Source: Corallococcus silvisoli
Lineage (GTDB): Bacteria > Myxococcota > Myxococcia > Myxococcales > Myxococcaceae
Assembly: GCF_009909145.1 (NCBI RefSeq)
Contig: NZ_JAAAPJ010000010.1
Location: 1 to 64,000, forward strand
DNA length: 64,000 nt
Reading direction: 5' to 3'
Below are positions 34,202 to 42,663 of the stretch, piece after piece. The notes under the pieces were generated by a model. The model made no database searches and was not told the DNA's origin. It was given only the letters and a program-made list of their open reading frames with translations. Both the position numbers and the translations under genes were made by a program. Position 1 is the stretch's first letter. Each line of letters opens with the position of its first letter.

Positions 34202-35577
34202 GCCTGTCCCTCGTCCTGGCCACGGCCGCGCTGCTCGCGGCCGAGCCCACCCCCCTGCCTCCCGGCCACCCCACGATTCCGCCCGGCACCCAGGCGTCGC
34301 CTACGACGGGCGCGGCCGCGAACGGCGCGCTGCCGGCGGGCCACCCCACGATTCCCGCGGGCACCCAGGCGTCGCCCACGATGGGCGCGGCCGCGAACGG
34401 CGCGCTGCCCCAGGGCCACCCGGCGGTGGACGGCAACCGGCTGCCGCCGTCCGCCGAGGAGCTGATGAAGCAGCTCGACTCGTCGGAGGGGCTGCGCGAG
34501 CGGGAGAAGACCTTCGAGATCGCCCTGTCGCTGGGCAAGCTCTACTACGCGAACGGCCGCAACGCGGAGGCGCTGGCGTACCTGGGCCAGGCGCAGGCCA
34601 AGTCGGACGGCGTGCGCGCGCTGTTCCTCGCTTCGAGGAAGAAGCTGGGCAAGACGCCCGTCGCCACCGCGGAGGCCGCGAACTGCGGCTTCACGCCGGG
34701 CCAGGCGCTGGACGCGATGGAGGCCGTGGCGCAGGCCCGCGCGAAGGCCGGCGACACCGCGGGCGCCGCCGCCTGCGCGCGCGCCGCCCTGGCCCCCGCG
34801 CTGGAGGTGGACGTGGTGCGCGGCAACGCGCTGTACCTCCAGGGCGACAGCGCCAACGCGCTCAAGGCGTACGCGCGCGTGCTGGAGGTGGACCCCCGCC
34901 AGGAGGAGGCCCTGTACGGGCACTCCTCGCTGCTCTTCGAGACGCAGGGGGAGAACCTCCAGGCCCTCAAGTCCGCGCGCGAGGGCTTCGACGCGCTGGT
35001 GACCGCGAACCCCGAATCCCAGCGCGCGCCCATGGCCCGCGAGCTGAGCCAGCGCATCGAGGAGACGCTGAAGGCGGGCGGCCGCAAGAAGTGGCTCGCG
35101 TCGCGCGCCGCGGATCGCCAGGTGCGCCTGTCCCAGTCCCCCGCGCAGGCCGCCGCGCTGCCGCCGGACGCGCCGCGCCCGCTGACGCCGGAGATGGTGG
35201 ACGCGGTGAAGAACACGGAGCGCACGCCGGAGCTGGAGGCGGGGCTCGCGAAGCTGGTGGACGAGGGCGAGGAGCACCTGGCCCACGGCCGCTACCAGGA
35301 GGCCCTGGCCAACTACACCCGCGTGGTGCCCTTCCAGCCGGAGAACGGCCGCGCGAAGGCGGGCATGGCCTGGGCGCTGGTGGGCCTGGGCCGCCCCATG
35401 GGCGCGCGCGTGTGGAGCGTGGCGCTCCAGTCGGACGCGGGCGCGGTGGAGACGCTGGGCGACACGCTCCTCGCCAAGGGCGACGCGAAGGGCGCGAAGG
35501 CCCTCTGGGAGAAGATGACCCAGGACGCGCCGGACTACCCGAACAAGGCCTCGCTCCAGGCGAAGCTGTCGCGGTAG
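34198..35577 (+). CDS. Exported TPR-repeat protein with 25-residue N-terminal repeats
   Basis: 459 residues. The opening MSLSLVLATAALLAA is a short signal-like segment. Residues 23-72 are two near-identical 25-residue units beginning GHPTIPxGTQASPTxGAA, with the start of a third. The rest is helical with TPR-like pairs (YYANGRNAEALAYLGQAQ; YLQGDSANALKAYARVLEVD; HGRYQEALANYTRVVPFQPE). It is probably a periplasmic scaffold protein. It is the last gene of the coupled lysA-to-folK run, convergent with kdsD across seven bases. Function is unknown. Confidence 0.8.
   Translation: MSLSLVLATAALLAAEPTPLPPGHPTIPPGTQASPTTGAAANGALPAGHPTIPAGTQASPTMGAAANGALPQGHPAVDGNRLPPSAEELMKQLDSSEGLREREKTFEIALSLGKLYYANGRNAEALAYLGQAQAKSDGVRALFLASRKKLGKTPVATAEAANCGFTPGQALDAMEAVAQARAKAGDTAGAAACARAALAPALEVDVVRGNALYLQGDSANALKAYARVLEVDPRQEEALYGHSSLLFETQGENLQALKSAREGFDALVTANPESQRAPMARELSQRIEETLKAGGRKKWLASRAADRQVRLSQSPAQAAALPPDAPRPLTPEMVDAVKNTERTPELEAGLAKLVDEGEEHLAHGRYQEALANYTRVVPFQPENGRAKAGMAWALVGLGRPMGARVWSVALQSDAGAVETLGDTLLAKGDAKGAKALWEKMTQDAPDYPNKASLQAKLSR
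34264..34413 (+). repeat. Two 75-bp direct repeats within the TPR gene
   Basis: Units 34264-34338 and 34339-34413 code for GHPTIPPGTQASPTTGAA- and GHPTIPAGTQASPTMGAA-type 25-residue segments. They are near-identical in DNA, and a third copy begins at 34414 and fades. The low divergence suggests recent duplication or ongoing conversion. Confidence 0.85.
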
Positions 35578-35584
35578 CGCGCCG

Positions 35585-36655
35585 CTAGAAGAACTTCGCG
35601 GCCAGCAGGTCCTGGACGTCGAGCAGGCCCACGGCTCGGCCCTCGACGTCCACCACGGGGAGCTGGTCCACCCGCAGCTCGCGCATCTGCGCGGCGGCGG
35701 TGAGCACCAGCGTCTCCGGGGTGATGCAGCGCGGGCGCTTGCCCATCACCTGCCGCACCGGCACCTCGAAGTCCGTGTGGCCCCGCTCCACCAGCCGGCG
35801 CAGGTCGCCGTCCGTGAAGATGCCCTCCAGCTTCCCGTCGCGGTCCACCACGCACGCGGCGCCCGGACGGCCCGGCGTGTTGGTCATCACCACCACCGCC
35901 TGGGACAGCCGCGCGGTGTCCAGCACCAGCGGGTTCGCGGGCCCCGTGCGCATCAGCTCGAAGACGCGCAGCACGGAGCGCCCCAGCTTCCCGCCCGGGT
36001 GCAGGAGCGCGTAGTCGTCCCGCCCGAAGGGCCGCGAGCGCAACAGGGTCATCGCCAGCGCGTCGCCCATCGCGTGCAGCGCGGCGGTGGACGCGGTGGG
36101 CACGAGCCCCATGGGGCACGCCTCCTCGATGCGGCCGATGTCCAGCACCACCTCCGCGCCCTTCGCGAGCGGGCTGTCCACGTCCCCGGTGAGCGCCACC
36201 ACCGGCGTGCCCATGCGCTTGAACAGGGGCAGCAGGCGCAGCAGCTCCTCCGTGCTCCCGCTGTTGGACAGCGCGAGGATGACGTCGCCCGGGGCCACGC
36301 GGCCCAGGTCCCCGTGCACCGCCTCCGCGGGGTGGAGGAACACGGAGCGCACCCCGGTGGACGCCAGCGTGGAGGACAGCTTCTGGCCGATGTGGCCCGC
36401 CTTCCCCATGCCCGTCACCACCACCTGCCCCGCGCACTCCCGCACCAGCCTCAGCGCGTGCAGGAAGGCGTCCCCCAGCCGCTCCGTGGTGCCCAGGATG
36501 GCGCGCGCCTCCGCCTCCAGCACGCCCCGCGCGTACGCGAGCGAGGCCTCCGCGTCGGCGTCCCGGGCCTGGGGCCGGGCGGAGGCGGGGGACGCGCGGC
36601 CGGGGAGGGCGCGCAGGCGGGGCTTCTTGGCGGTGGAGCGGGGGGCGCGGGCCAT
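35585..36655 (-). CDS. kdsD: D-arabinose 5-phosphate isomerase (KpsF/GutQ family)
   Basis: 356 residues. A basic, Pro/Ala-rich extension of about 40 residues precedes the SIS domain (VVVTGMGKAGHIGQKLSSTL; FLHPAEAVHGDLG; ILALSNSGSTEELLRLLP). Two CBS domains follow (LVLDTARLSQAVVVM; GIFTDGDLRRLVERG; LPVVDVEGRAVGLLDVQDLL). It interconverts ribulose 5-phosphate and arabinose 5-phosphate, the first step to Kdo of lipopolysaccharide. The neighbouring transaldolase also handles pentose phosphates. The start at 36655 follows a region shared as a divergent promoter with that gene. The basic extension is unusual. Confidence 0.93.
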   Translation of the reverse strand: MARAPRSTAKKPRLRALPGRASPASARPQARDADAEASLAYARGVLEAEARAILGTTERLGDAFLHALRLVRECAGQVVVTGMGKAGHIGQKLSSTLASTGVRSVFLHPAEAVHGDLGRVAPGDVILALSNSGSTEELLRLLPLFKRMGTPVVALTGDVDSPLAKGAEVVLDIGRIEEACPMGLVPTASTAALHAMGDALAMTLLRSRPFGRDDYALLHPGGKLGRSVLRVFELMRTGPANPLVLDTARLSQAVVVMTNTPGRPGAACVVDRDGKLEGIFTDGDLRRLVERGHTDFEVPVRQVMGKRPRCITPETLVLTAAAQMRELRVDQLPVVDVEGRAVGLLDVQDLLAAKFF

Positions 36656-36791
36656 GGATGGGCGCTACCTCTACTCCAGCCTCCGCGTGGGCGGCCATCC
36701 TTGACGCATGGGGGGGCCTGGGCTACGGCCTGCCCGCCCGGCCGCCCGTGGCCGGGGAAACCTTTTTCACCACCCGAACCAAGGGGACGAG

Positions 36792-37448
36792 ATGAAGTTC
36801 TTCATCGACAGCGCGGACGTCGAGGAAATCCGCAAGGCCCATGCGATGGGCTGCGTGGACGGCGTCACCACCAACCCGTCGCTGCTGGCCAAGGTCGGCC
36901 GCGGGCTGGAGGAGACCATCCGCGAGATCTGCTCCATCGTGGACGGCCCCATCAGCGCCGAGTGCGTCTCGCTGGACGCCCCGGACCTCATCAAGGAGGG
37001 CCAGGGCCTGGCGAAGATCCACGACAACGTCGTGGTCAAGATTCCCATGGGCGTGGAGGGCATGAAGGCCGTCAAGGCGCTCACCGCCGAGGGCATCCGC
37101 ACCAACGTCACGCTCTGCTTCTCCGCCAACCAGGCCCTGCTGTGCGCCAAGGCCGGCGCCACGTACGTGTCGCCCTTCGTGGGCCGGCTGGATGACATCT
37201 CCCAGGACGGCATGGAGCTCATCGCCCACATCCTGGAGATCTACCAGAACTACGACTTCACCACGCAGGTGCTGGTGGCCAGCGTGCGCAACCCCGTGCA
37301 CGTCCTCCAGTCCGCGCGCCTGGGCGCGGACGTGGCCACGCTGCCCTACAGCGTCATCACCCAGTTGGCCAACCACCCGCTCACCGACAGCGGCATCAAG
37401 AAGTTCCTCGCGGACTGGGAGAAGGTCCCCAAGCAGGCGAAGCCGTAG
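36792..37448 (+). CDS. tal: Small transaldolase (fructose-6-phosphate aldolase/TalC type)
   Basis: 218 residues, the short transaldolase form. The start MKFFIDSADVEEIRKA follows AAGGGGACGAG. GVTTNPSLLAKVG, the Schiff-base Lys83 in NVVVKIPMG, TNVTLCFSANQALLCAKAG, SPFVGRLDDI and VLVASVRNPVHV are all conserved. It moves a dihydroxyacetone unit in the pentose phosphate pathway. Divergent from kdsD. A very strong hairpin follows the stop. Confidence 0.94.
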   Translation: MKFFIDSADVEEIRKAHAMGCVDGVTTNPSLLAKVGRGLEETIREICSIVDGPISAECVSLDAPDLIKEGQGLAKIHDNVVVKIPMGVEGMKAVKALTAEGIRTNVTLCFSANQALLCAKAGATYVSPFVGRLDDISQDGMELIAHILEIYQNYDFTTQVLVASVRNPVHVLQSARLGADVATLPYSVITQLANHPLTDSGIKKFLADWEKVPKQAKP

Positions 37449-37460
37449 CCCCATGGGTCC

Positions 37461-37514
37461 GTGACCCCTCCCCCCGGGCCGTTCCGGTGTTCCTGGAACG
37501 ACGGGGGGAGTCAC
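37461..37514 (+). terminator. Strong long hairpin after the transaldolase gene
   Basis: Perfect arms CTCCCCCCG (37468-37476) and CGGGGGGAG (37502-37510) enclose an inner pair CGTTCC/GGAACG. Outside them GTGA/TCAC can extend the stem across a 3-base bulge. There is no T-run, so it may be a terminator, an mRNA stabiliser, or an attenuator upstream of the acyl-CoA dehydrogenase. The stem is among the strongest in the window. Confidence 0.55.
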
Positions 37515-37596
37515 ACGGGGGCTGGCGGTCCGGCGGCGGGAGCGGTATGGCAGGGAAGCGGATTGATATTTGAATCAACCCTCCCGGAGCCGTTCC

Positions 37597-38733
37597 ATGG
37601 ATTTCCAGCTCAGCGAGTCCCAGCGCGCGTTGCAGGATGCCGCGCGCAAGTACGCCCGTGACGTGGTGCGCCCCAAGGCCCCCCACTACGACGAGACGTC
37701 GGAGTTCCCCCGAGACCTCATCTCCGCGGCGTTCGAGCTGGGCCTGCTCAACATGGCCATCCCGTCCGAGTACGGCGGCGTGGGCCTGTCGCACCTGGAG
37801 CAGGTCATCGTCTGCGAGGAGCTGGCGTGGGGCTGCGCGGGCGTGGCGACGTCCATCATCGCCAACGACCTGGCCAACCTGCCCATCATCCTGCACGGCA
37901 CGGATGAGCAGAAGAAGCGCCTGCTCGCCCCCTTTGGTGAGAAGTTCAAGCTGAGCTGCTTCTGTCTGACGGAGCCCAGCGCGGGCTCCGACGTGGCGGC
38001 CATGAGCACCACCGCGCGCCGCGAGGGGGACGAGTACGTCCTCAACGGCAGCAAGTGCTTCATCACCAACGGCGGCTACGCGGATCAGTTCACCGTGTTC
38101 GCCACGCTGGACAAGGGCAAGAAGCACAAGGGCATCACCTGCTTCGTCGTGGAGGGGCGGCCCCAGGGGCTGACCACCGGCAAGCACGAGAACAAGATGG
38201 GCCAGCGCGCGAGCAACACCACCACCGTCACCTTCGACGAGGTGCGTGTCCCGGTGGCCAACCGCATCGGCGAGGAGGGCGAGGGCTTCAAGGTCGCCAT
38301 GGCCACGCTGGACAACAGCCGCCCGCTCACCGCCAGCATCTCCGTGGGCATCGCCCGCGCGGCGCTGGAGCACTCGCTGGAGTACTCCAGCCAGCGCCAC
38401 ACCATGGGCAAGCCCATCCGCGAGCACCAGGGCATCCAGTTCATGCTGGCGGACATGGCCATGAACACCCACGCCGCGCGCCTGCTCACCTACGAGAGCG
38501 CGCACGTGCTGGATGAAGGACAGCGCAACACCCTCCAGTCCAGCTACGCGAAGTGCTTCGCCGCGGACATGGCCATGAAGGTCGCCACCGACGCGGTGCA
38601 GGTCTACGGCGGCTACGGGTACATGAAGGAATACCCGGTGGAGAAGCTGATGCGCGACGCCAAGCTCATCCAGGTCTACGAGGGCACGAGCCAGGTGCAG
38701 CGTCTGGTCATCGCGAAGGAACTGTTCAGGTAG
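37597..38733 (+). CDS. Acyl-CoA dehydrogenase
   Basis: 378 residues, short/medium-chain type. FAD and substrate motifs are CFCLTEPSAGSDVAAM, CFITNGGYADQFTVFA, ASNTTTVTFDEVRVPVANR and QVYGGYGYMKEYPVEKLMRD, with the catalytic Glu362 in VYEGTSQVQR. It oxidises acyl-CoA to enoyl-CoA and passes electrons to ETF, which is encoded directly downstream. The ATG at 37597 has GGAG upstream; an in-frame TTG at 37570 is less likely. Confidence 0.95.
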   Translation: MDFQLSESQRALQDAARKYARDVVRPKAPHYDETSEFPRDLISAAFELGLLNMAIPSEYGGVGLSHLEQVIVCEELAWGCAGVATSIIANDLANLPIILHGTDEQKKRLLAPFGEKFKLSCFCLTEPSAGSDVAAMSTTARREGDEYVLNGSKCFITNGGYADQFTVFATLDKGKKHKGITCFVVEGRPQGLTTGKHENKMGQRASNTTTVTFDEVRVPVANRIGEEGEGFKVAMATLDNSRPLTASISVGIARAALEHSLEYSSQRHTMGKPIREHQGIQFMLADMAMNTHAARLLTYESAHVLDEGQRNTLQSSYAKCFAADMAMKVATDAVQVYGGYGYMKEYPVEKLMRDAKLIQVYEGTSQVQRLVIAKELFR

Positions 38734-38894
38734 AAAAGCAAAACTGTGCCCGGCGGGGCTTTCCCGTTGCCGCCGCCGTGCGCGGATGTCTATTACTCCG
38801 GCCCTGATGCGCGACGCGTCAAGCACGCGTCGCGCCCGGTGCCGCTCGAAGCCCATCCACTTTTCAAGCACTCCCCACAGAGGAGAAGCCCGCC

Positions 38895-39692
38895 GTGAAG
38901 ATTCTCGTCACCGCCAAGCGCGTGGAAGATCCCGAGTCGAAGATCAAGGTGAAGCCGGACGGCTCGGACATCGTGAAGGAGGGGTTGAAGTACAAGATCA
39001 ACCCCTTCGATGAAATCGGCGTGGAGGAAGGCCTGCGCCTCGCGGCGAAGCACACCGGCGAGGTGGTGGTGGTCTCCATCGGCGGCAAGGAGGTGCAGGA
39101 GCAGCTGCGCCACGCGCTGGCCATGGGCGCCAACCGCGCCATCTGGGTGAACCACACGGGCCCGTTGGATCAGCTGGGCATCGCGGGCCTGCTCCAGAAG
39201 GTCGCGGAGAAGGAGAAGCCGGACATCGTCCTCTTGGGCAAGCAGTCCATCGACGACGACCAGAACCAGGTGGGGCAGTACCTGGCGGAGTTCCTGGGCT
39301 GGGGCCAGGCCACGTTCGCCTCCAAGGTGGAGTCGCTGGAGAGCGAGCAGGAGAAGGGCAAGGTCCCGGCGGTGGTGCTGTCCGCGGACAAGAAGAGCGT
39401 GCAGGTGGTGCGTGAAGTGGACAACGGGCTCGCCACCCTGGAGGTCCAGCTGCCCGCGGTCGTCACCACGGACCTGCGCCTGAACCAGCCGCGCTACGCC
39501 AGCCTCCCGGGCATCATGAAGGCGAAGAGCAAGCCCATCGAGGAGCTGACCCCGGCGGGCCTGGGCGTGGACGTGGCCCCGAAGATCCAGGTGCTGAAGC
39601 TGGCGTCGCCTCCGGCGCGCAAGGCGGGCATCAAGGTCCCGGACGTGGCCACCCTGGTGGAGAAGCTGCACAACGAGGCGAAGGTCGTCTGA
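38895..39692 (+). CDS. etfB: Electron transfer flavoprotein, beta subunit
   Basis: 265 residues from a GTG preceded by AGGAGAAGCCCGCC. Blocks: KILVTAKRVEDPESKIKVK, INPFDEIGVEEGLRLA, VVVSIGGKEVQEQLRHALAMGANRA, GKQSIDDDQNQVGQYLAEFL and the adenine-nucleotide loop PRYASLPGIMKAKSKPIE. It pairs with EtfA to take electrons from acyl-CoA dehydrogenases. A gap of 161 bases after the dehydrogenase suggests its own promoter. Confidence 0.96.
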   Translation: MKILVTAKRVEDPESKIKVKPDGSDIVKEGLKYKINPFDEIGVEEGLRLAAKHTGEVVVVSIGGKEVQEQLRHALAMGANRAIWVNHTGPLDQLGIAGLLQKVAEKEKPDIVLLGKQSIDDDQNQVGQYLAEFLGWGQATFASKVESLESEQEKGKVPAVVLSADKKSVQVVREVDNGLATLEVQLPAVVTTDLRLNQPRYASLPGIMKAKSKPIEELTPAGLGVDVAPKIQVLKLASPPARKAGIKVPDVATLVEKLHNEAKVV

Positions 39693-39736
39693 CCGCGCTC
39701 CCAACCATCTCTCACAAAGATTCCGGAGACAGACCC

Positions 39737-40702
39737 ATGTCCATCGTCCTCATCGTCGCCGAGCAGCAGCCGGACGGAAACCTGCGCAAGGCCTCCCTCA
39801 ACGCCATCGCCGCGGGCAAGCAGCTGGCGGACAAGGCCGGCGCGGAGCTGCACCTCGTCCTCCTGTCCAAGGACCCGTCGAAGCTCGCCGGGGAGCTGGC
39901 GGGCACCGGCGCCAAGGTCATCCACACCGCCGCCGCGCCGGAGTTCGAGCACTACCTGGCGGAGGTCCAGGCCCCCGTCGTCGCGGGGCTCGCGCAGGAG
40001 CTGAACGCCTCCTTCGTGGGCGCGGCCTCCACGGCGCAGGGCAAGGACCTGCTGCCGCGCGTCGCCGCCCGGCTGAAGGCCGCCATGGCCACCGACATCA
40101 CCGCCATCAACGGCGCTGGCGCGGACATCACCTTCACGCGCCCCATGTGGGCCGGCAACGTGTTCGCCGAGGTGAAGCTGACCACGCCGGTGCAGGTCGT
40201 CAGCATCCGCGCCACGGAGTTCACCCCGGCCGCCGCCGGTGGCGCCGCCGCGGAGGTGAAGTCCTTCCAGCCGAAGCTGGAGGCCTCCAAGACGAAGTTC
40301 GTCAGCTTCAACGAGGTGAAGAGCGCGCGTCCGGAGCTGACCGAGGCCCGCGTGGTGGTGTCCGGCGGTCGCGGCACCAAGGGTGACTTCAAGGAGGTCG
40401 AGGCGCTGGCGGACCTGCTGGGCGCCGCGGTGGGCGCGTCCCGCGCGGTGTGCGACGCGGGTTGGGTGCCCAACGACTACCAGGTCGGCCAGACGGGCAA
40501 GGTCGTCGCGCCGCAGCTGTACATCGCCGCGGGCATCAGCGGCGCCATCCAGCACCTGGCGGGCATGAAGTCCTCGAAGACCATCGTCGCCATCAACAAG
40601 GATCCGGAGGCGCCCATCTTCCAGGTGGCCGACTACGGCCTCGTGGACGACCTCTTCAAGGTCCTGCCCGCGCTGCGCGAGGGCATCCAGAAGCTGAAGT
40701 AG
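39737..40702 (+). CDS. etfA: Electron transfer flavoprotein, alpha subunit
   Basis: 321 residues. The C-terminal FAD domain has RVVVSGGRGTKGDFKEVEAL, GASRAVCDAGWVPNDYQVGQ, GKVVAPQLYIAAGISGAIQH and the AINKDPEAPIFQVADYGLV motif. With EtfB it forms the soluble carrier between acyl-CoA dehydrogenase and ETF-quinone oxidoreductase. It follows etfB after 44 bases, in the usual B-A order. Confidence 0.96.
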   Translation: MSIVLIVAEQQPDGNLRKASLNAIAAGKQLADKAGAELHLVLLSKDPSKLAGELAGTGAKVIHTAAAPEFEHYLAEVQAPVVAGLAQELNASFVGAASTAQGKDLLPRVAARLKAAMATDITAINGAGADITFTRPMWAGNVFAEVKLTTPVQVVSIRATEFTPAAAGGAAAEVKSFQPKLEASKTKFVSFNEVKSARPELTEARVVVSGGRGTKGDFKEVEALADLLGAAVGASRAVCDAGWVPNDYQVGQTGKVVAPQLYIAAGISGAIQHLAGMKSSKTIVAINKDPEAPIFQVADYGLVDDLFKVLPALREGIQKLK

Positions 40703-40736
40703 GCCGCTGCCTCCGGGCAGGGTCGTGACACACGCG

Positions 40737-40773
40737 GGGCGCGTCGCCGGGAGTCCATCCCCGGGGCGCGCCC
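40737..40773. terminator. Bidirectional terminator-like hairpin
   Basis: GGGCGCG (40737-40743) pairs with CGCGCCC (40767-40773), and inside lies a second pairing CCGGGA/TCCCCGG with a GTCCA loop. It sits in the 88-base space between convergent etfA and the Coa1-like gene and can serve both. There is no clear T-run. Confidence 0.5.
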
Positions 40774-40790
40774 TTCGTCATGTCCGGCGC

Positions 40791-41372
40791 CTACAGGTCG
40801 ATGTCGTTGTCGTGCCCGGGCTTCTTGCGCGCGGGCGGCGGCGCGGCTTCGGGGGCCTGGGGCTCGCCCTCGTCCGGCGCCTGGTCGTCGGGCTCCAGCT
40901 CGTGGGGTGTCTCCGGCACGGCGGGCGGCGCCTCGCCCGTGTCGAGCAGGTCGATGCGGCTGCCATCCTGGAGCTGGACGTAGAGGGTGCGGAAGGTCCA
41001 GTCCCCGCCGTCCTTGTCGGCCACGGCGTGCAGGGTGCCGTCCGCCTTGGGGCCATCCAGGGGGACGGTGAACTCCGCGTGGGTGTGCCCGTTGGAGGTG
41101 CTCACCCGGGTGTCGCTGGGGAAGCCCGACTTGAAGGTGCCGCCCAGCGCCTGCTGCACGTGCGGATCCTCCTGGGCCTGGGCGACGGCGTCCGTGTACG
41201 CGCCCATGTCCTTGAAGGACGTGTAGCCCCAGCCCACGGCGATGGCGGCGAAGCAGAAGCACGAGCCCAGGAGCGCGAGGCACCCCACGGGCACCGCCCA
41301 CTTCCAGTTGCGGTTCCACCATCCCTGGCGGGGTGCGGGGGCGTACTCACCCTCGGGCATCGTCGGCGGCAT
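40791..41372 (-). CDS. Coa1/Tim21-like single-pass membrane protein
   Basis: 193 residues. A short cytosolic N terminus with NRNWKWAVPVGCLALLG leads into one transmembrane helix at about 24-48. A soluble domain (about 55-150: QEDPHVQQALGGTFKSGFPS; GHTHAEFTVPLDGPKADGTL; WTFRTLYVQLQDGSRIDL) resembles the cytochrome c oxidase assembly factor 1 (Coa1) family. The C-terminal 45 residues are acidic and Pro-rich. No oxidase genes lie near, so the family call does not prove the role. Confidence 0.7.
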   Translation of the reverse strand: MPPTMPEGEYAPAPRQGWWNRNWKWAVPVGCLALLGSCFCFAAIAVGWGYTSFKDMGAYTDAVAQAQEDPHVQQALGGTFKSGFPSDTRVSTSNGHTHAEFTVPLDGPKADGTLHAVADKDGGDWTFRTLYVQLQDGSRIDLLDTGEAPPAVPETPHELEPDDQAPDEGEPQAPEAAPPPARKKPGHDNDIDL

Positions 41373-41484
41373 GGGCCCTCCTGGCCTTGGCGTCGGGCCG
41401 TGTCATAGCCGGTTCCGGACGAAGCGGGAGCGGGGATGCACCGCGGGACTGTCGCGGGGGCGCCTTCATGACAGAGTGTCTGTC

Positions 41485-42462
41485 ATGCCCTCTGGTGGCG
41501 TCTCGACGGCCGAGCTCGCGGACCTGCTTGCGGCGCTGCCCTTCGGCCACCGGCTGTGGGTGCGCGGCATGGGGCGGTGTCTCTATCCCCTCCTGCGCAG
41601 CGGGGACGCGGTGCGGCTGCTGCGCTGCGGGCCGGAGCGGCTGGCGCGCGGGGACGTGGCGTTGATGCGGCACGGGCCCCGGCTGGCCGCGCAGGTGGTG
41701 CTGTCCACGCACCCCTGGGTGACGGAGGCGCTCCTGGGGGGCAGCGACGTGGCGGGAGGAGAGCTGGTGGGGCGCATCATCGCGCTGAAGCGGGGGCGCT
41801 GGGTGGTGCGGCTGCCCCGGCCCACCCGGCCGGCCCTGTTCCTGACCCAGCGGGCCCTGTCCGGCGTGTGGACGAAGCCCGAGTCCCGCGCGGTGTTCCG
41901 CCACCTGCGAGACCTGTTCTCCGGCTGGACGAAGCCGCTGCGCCGCCACTTCGTGGGCCCCATGGAGATCCGCCTGGTGCGCCCGGATGACCTGGACGCG
42001 CTGCTCGCCTTCGCCACGGAGCGGCTGGTGGTGTCCGGCACCTTCCTGCGCCGCCAGCTGCGCGACCGGTGGGGCCTGCCCCCGGAGCGGCGGGTGGGGG
42101 CGGCGGCGGGGGCCTTCGACGCGCAGGGGCGCCTGTACGGCTTCGCCTGGGCGGACGACTACCATCAGGAGGGCCTGGCCCTGGACGGCTTCTGGGTGCG
42201 CTCGCTGGTGGTGGCCCCTCGGGTGCGCCGCATGGGGGTGGCCAGCGGCCTGGTGCGCTGCCTGTTGGAGGAGATGAAACGGCAGGGGGCGGACCGCCTC
42301 CACGCCGACATCGACGAGGACAACACGGCCTCCCTCCGGACCTTCTCGGGCCTCGACTTTCGTCCCGCGCCGGACACGCTGACCACCGCGACCAACCAGC
42401 AGTGGGACGCGGCGGGGGGGAGCAAGCGCCTGGTCGTGCTGGTGCGCGCGCTCCAGGGGTGA
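41485..42462 (+). CDS. S26/S24-like domain fused to a GNAT acetyltransferase
   Basis: 325 residues. Residues about 15-115 follow the signal-peptidase/LexA-like pattern: RGMGRCLYPLLRSGDAVRLL, LARGDVALMRHG, then VLSTHPWVTEALL and LVGRIIALKRGRWVVRL. The nucleophile position of the G-x-S-M-x-P motif reads G30-R31-C32-L33-Y34-P35, that is, Cys in place of Ser. Residues about 160-325 are a GNAT domain (MEIRLVRPDDLDALLAFA; LVVAPRVRRMGVASGLVRCL; ADIDEDNTASLRTFSGLDF). An internal methionine at 160 looks like an ancestral GNAT start, supporting gene fusion. The ATG at 41485 is assumed; a GTG lies nine bases upstream. Function unknown. Confidence 0.75.
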   Translation: MPSGGVSTAELADLLAALPFGHRLWVRGMGRCLYPLLRSGDAVRLLRCGPERLARGDVALMRHGPRLAAQVVLSTHPWVTEALLGGSDVAGGELVGRIIALKRGRWVVRLPRPTRPALFLTQRALSGVWTKPESRAVFRHLRDLFSGWTKPLRRHFVGPMEIRLVRPDDLDALLAFATERLVVSGTFLRRQLRDRWGLPPERRVGAAAGAFDAQGRLYGFAWADDYHQEGLALDGFWVRSLVVAPRVRRMGVASGLVRCLLEEMKRQGADRLHADIDEDNTASLRTFSGLDFRPAPDTLTTATNQQWDAAGGSKRLVVLVRALQG

Positions 42463-42519
42463 GGCCCCGCGGGGGTTGCGCTCCTCGGCCCGCTGAGCCA
42501 AAAGCCCCACGGCACCTGA

Positions 42520-42657
42520 CGCGGGTGTTCCGCCACGGGCATCGCCATCCGCATGGGCGCCGCGACGCTCACCGCGCTGGACGGACGGGGCCCACCGGCG
42601 GAGGGCGTGGTGCCGCCGGGCGTCCATGCCCTCCCGGGCGTGGCGTTCTTCCCTTGA
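42520..42657 (+). pseudogene. C-terminal remnant of an S41-type (C-terminal processing) peptidase
   Basis: In the 200-base space before the EamA gene, one frame reads GIAIRMGAATLTALDGRGPP then AEGVVPPGVHALPG and stops at 42655. The pattern of a strand, DGR, EGxGVxP and a short tail is that of the end of S41 peptidases. There is no start or upstream body. I infer a decayed gene end; short and uncertain. Confidence 0.35.
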
Positions 42658-42663
42658 AATGAA

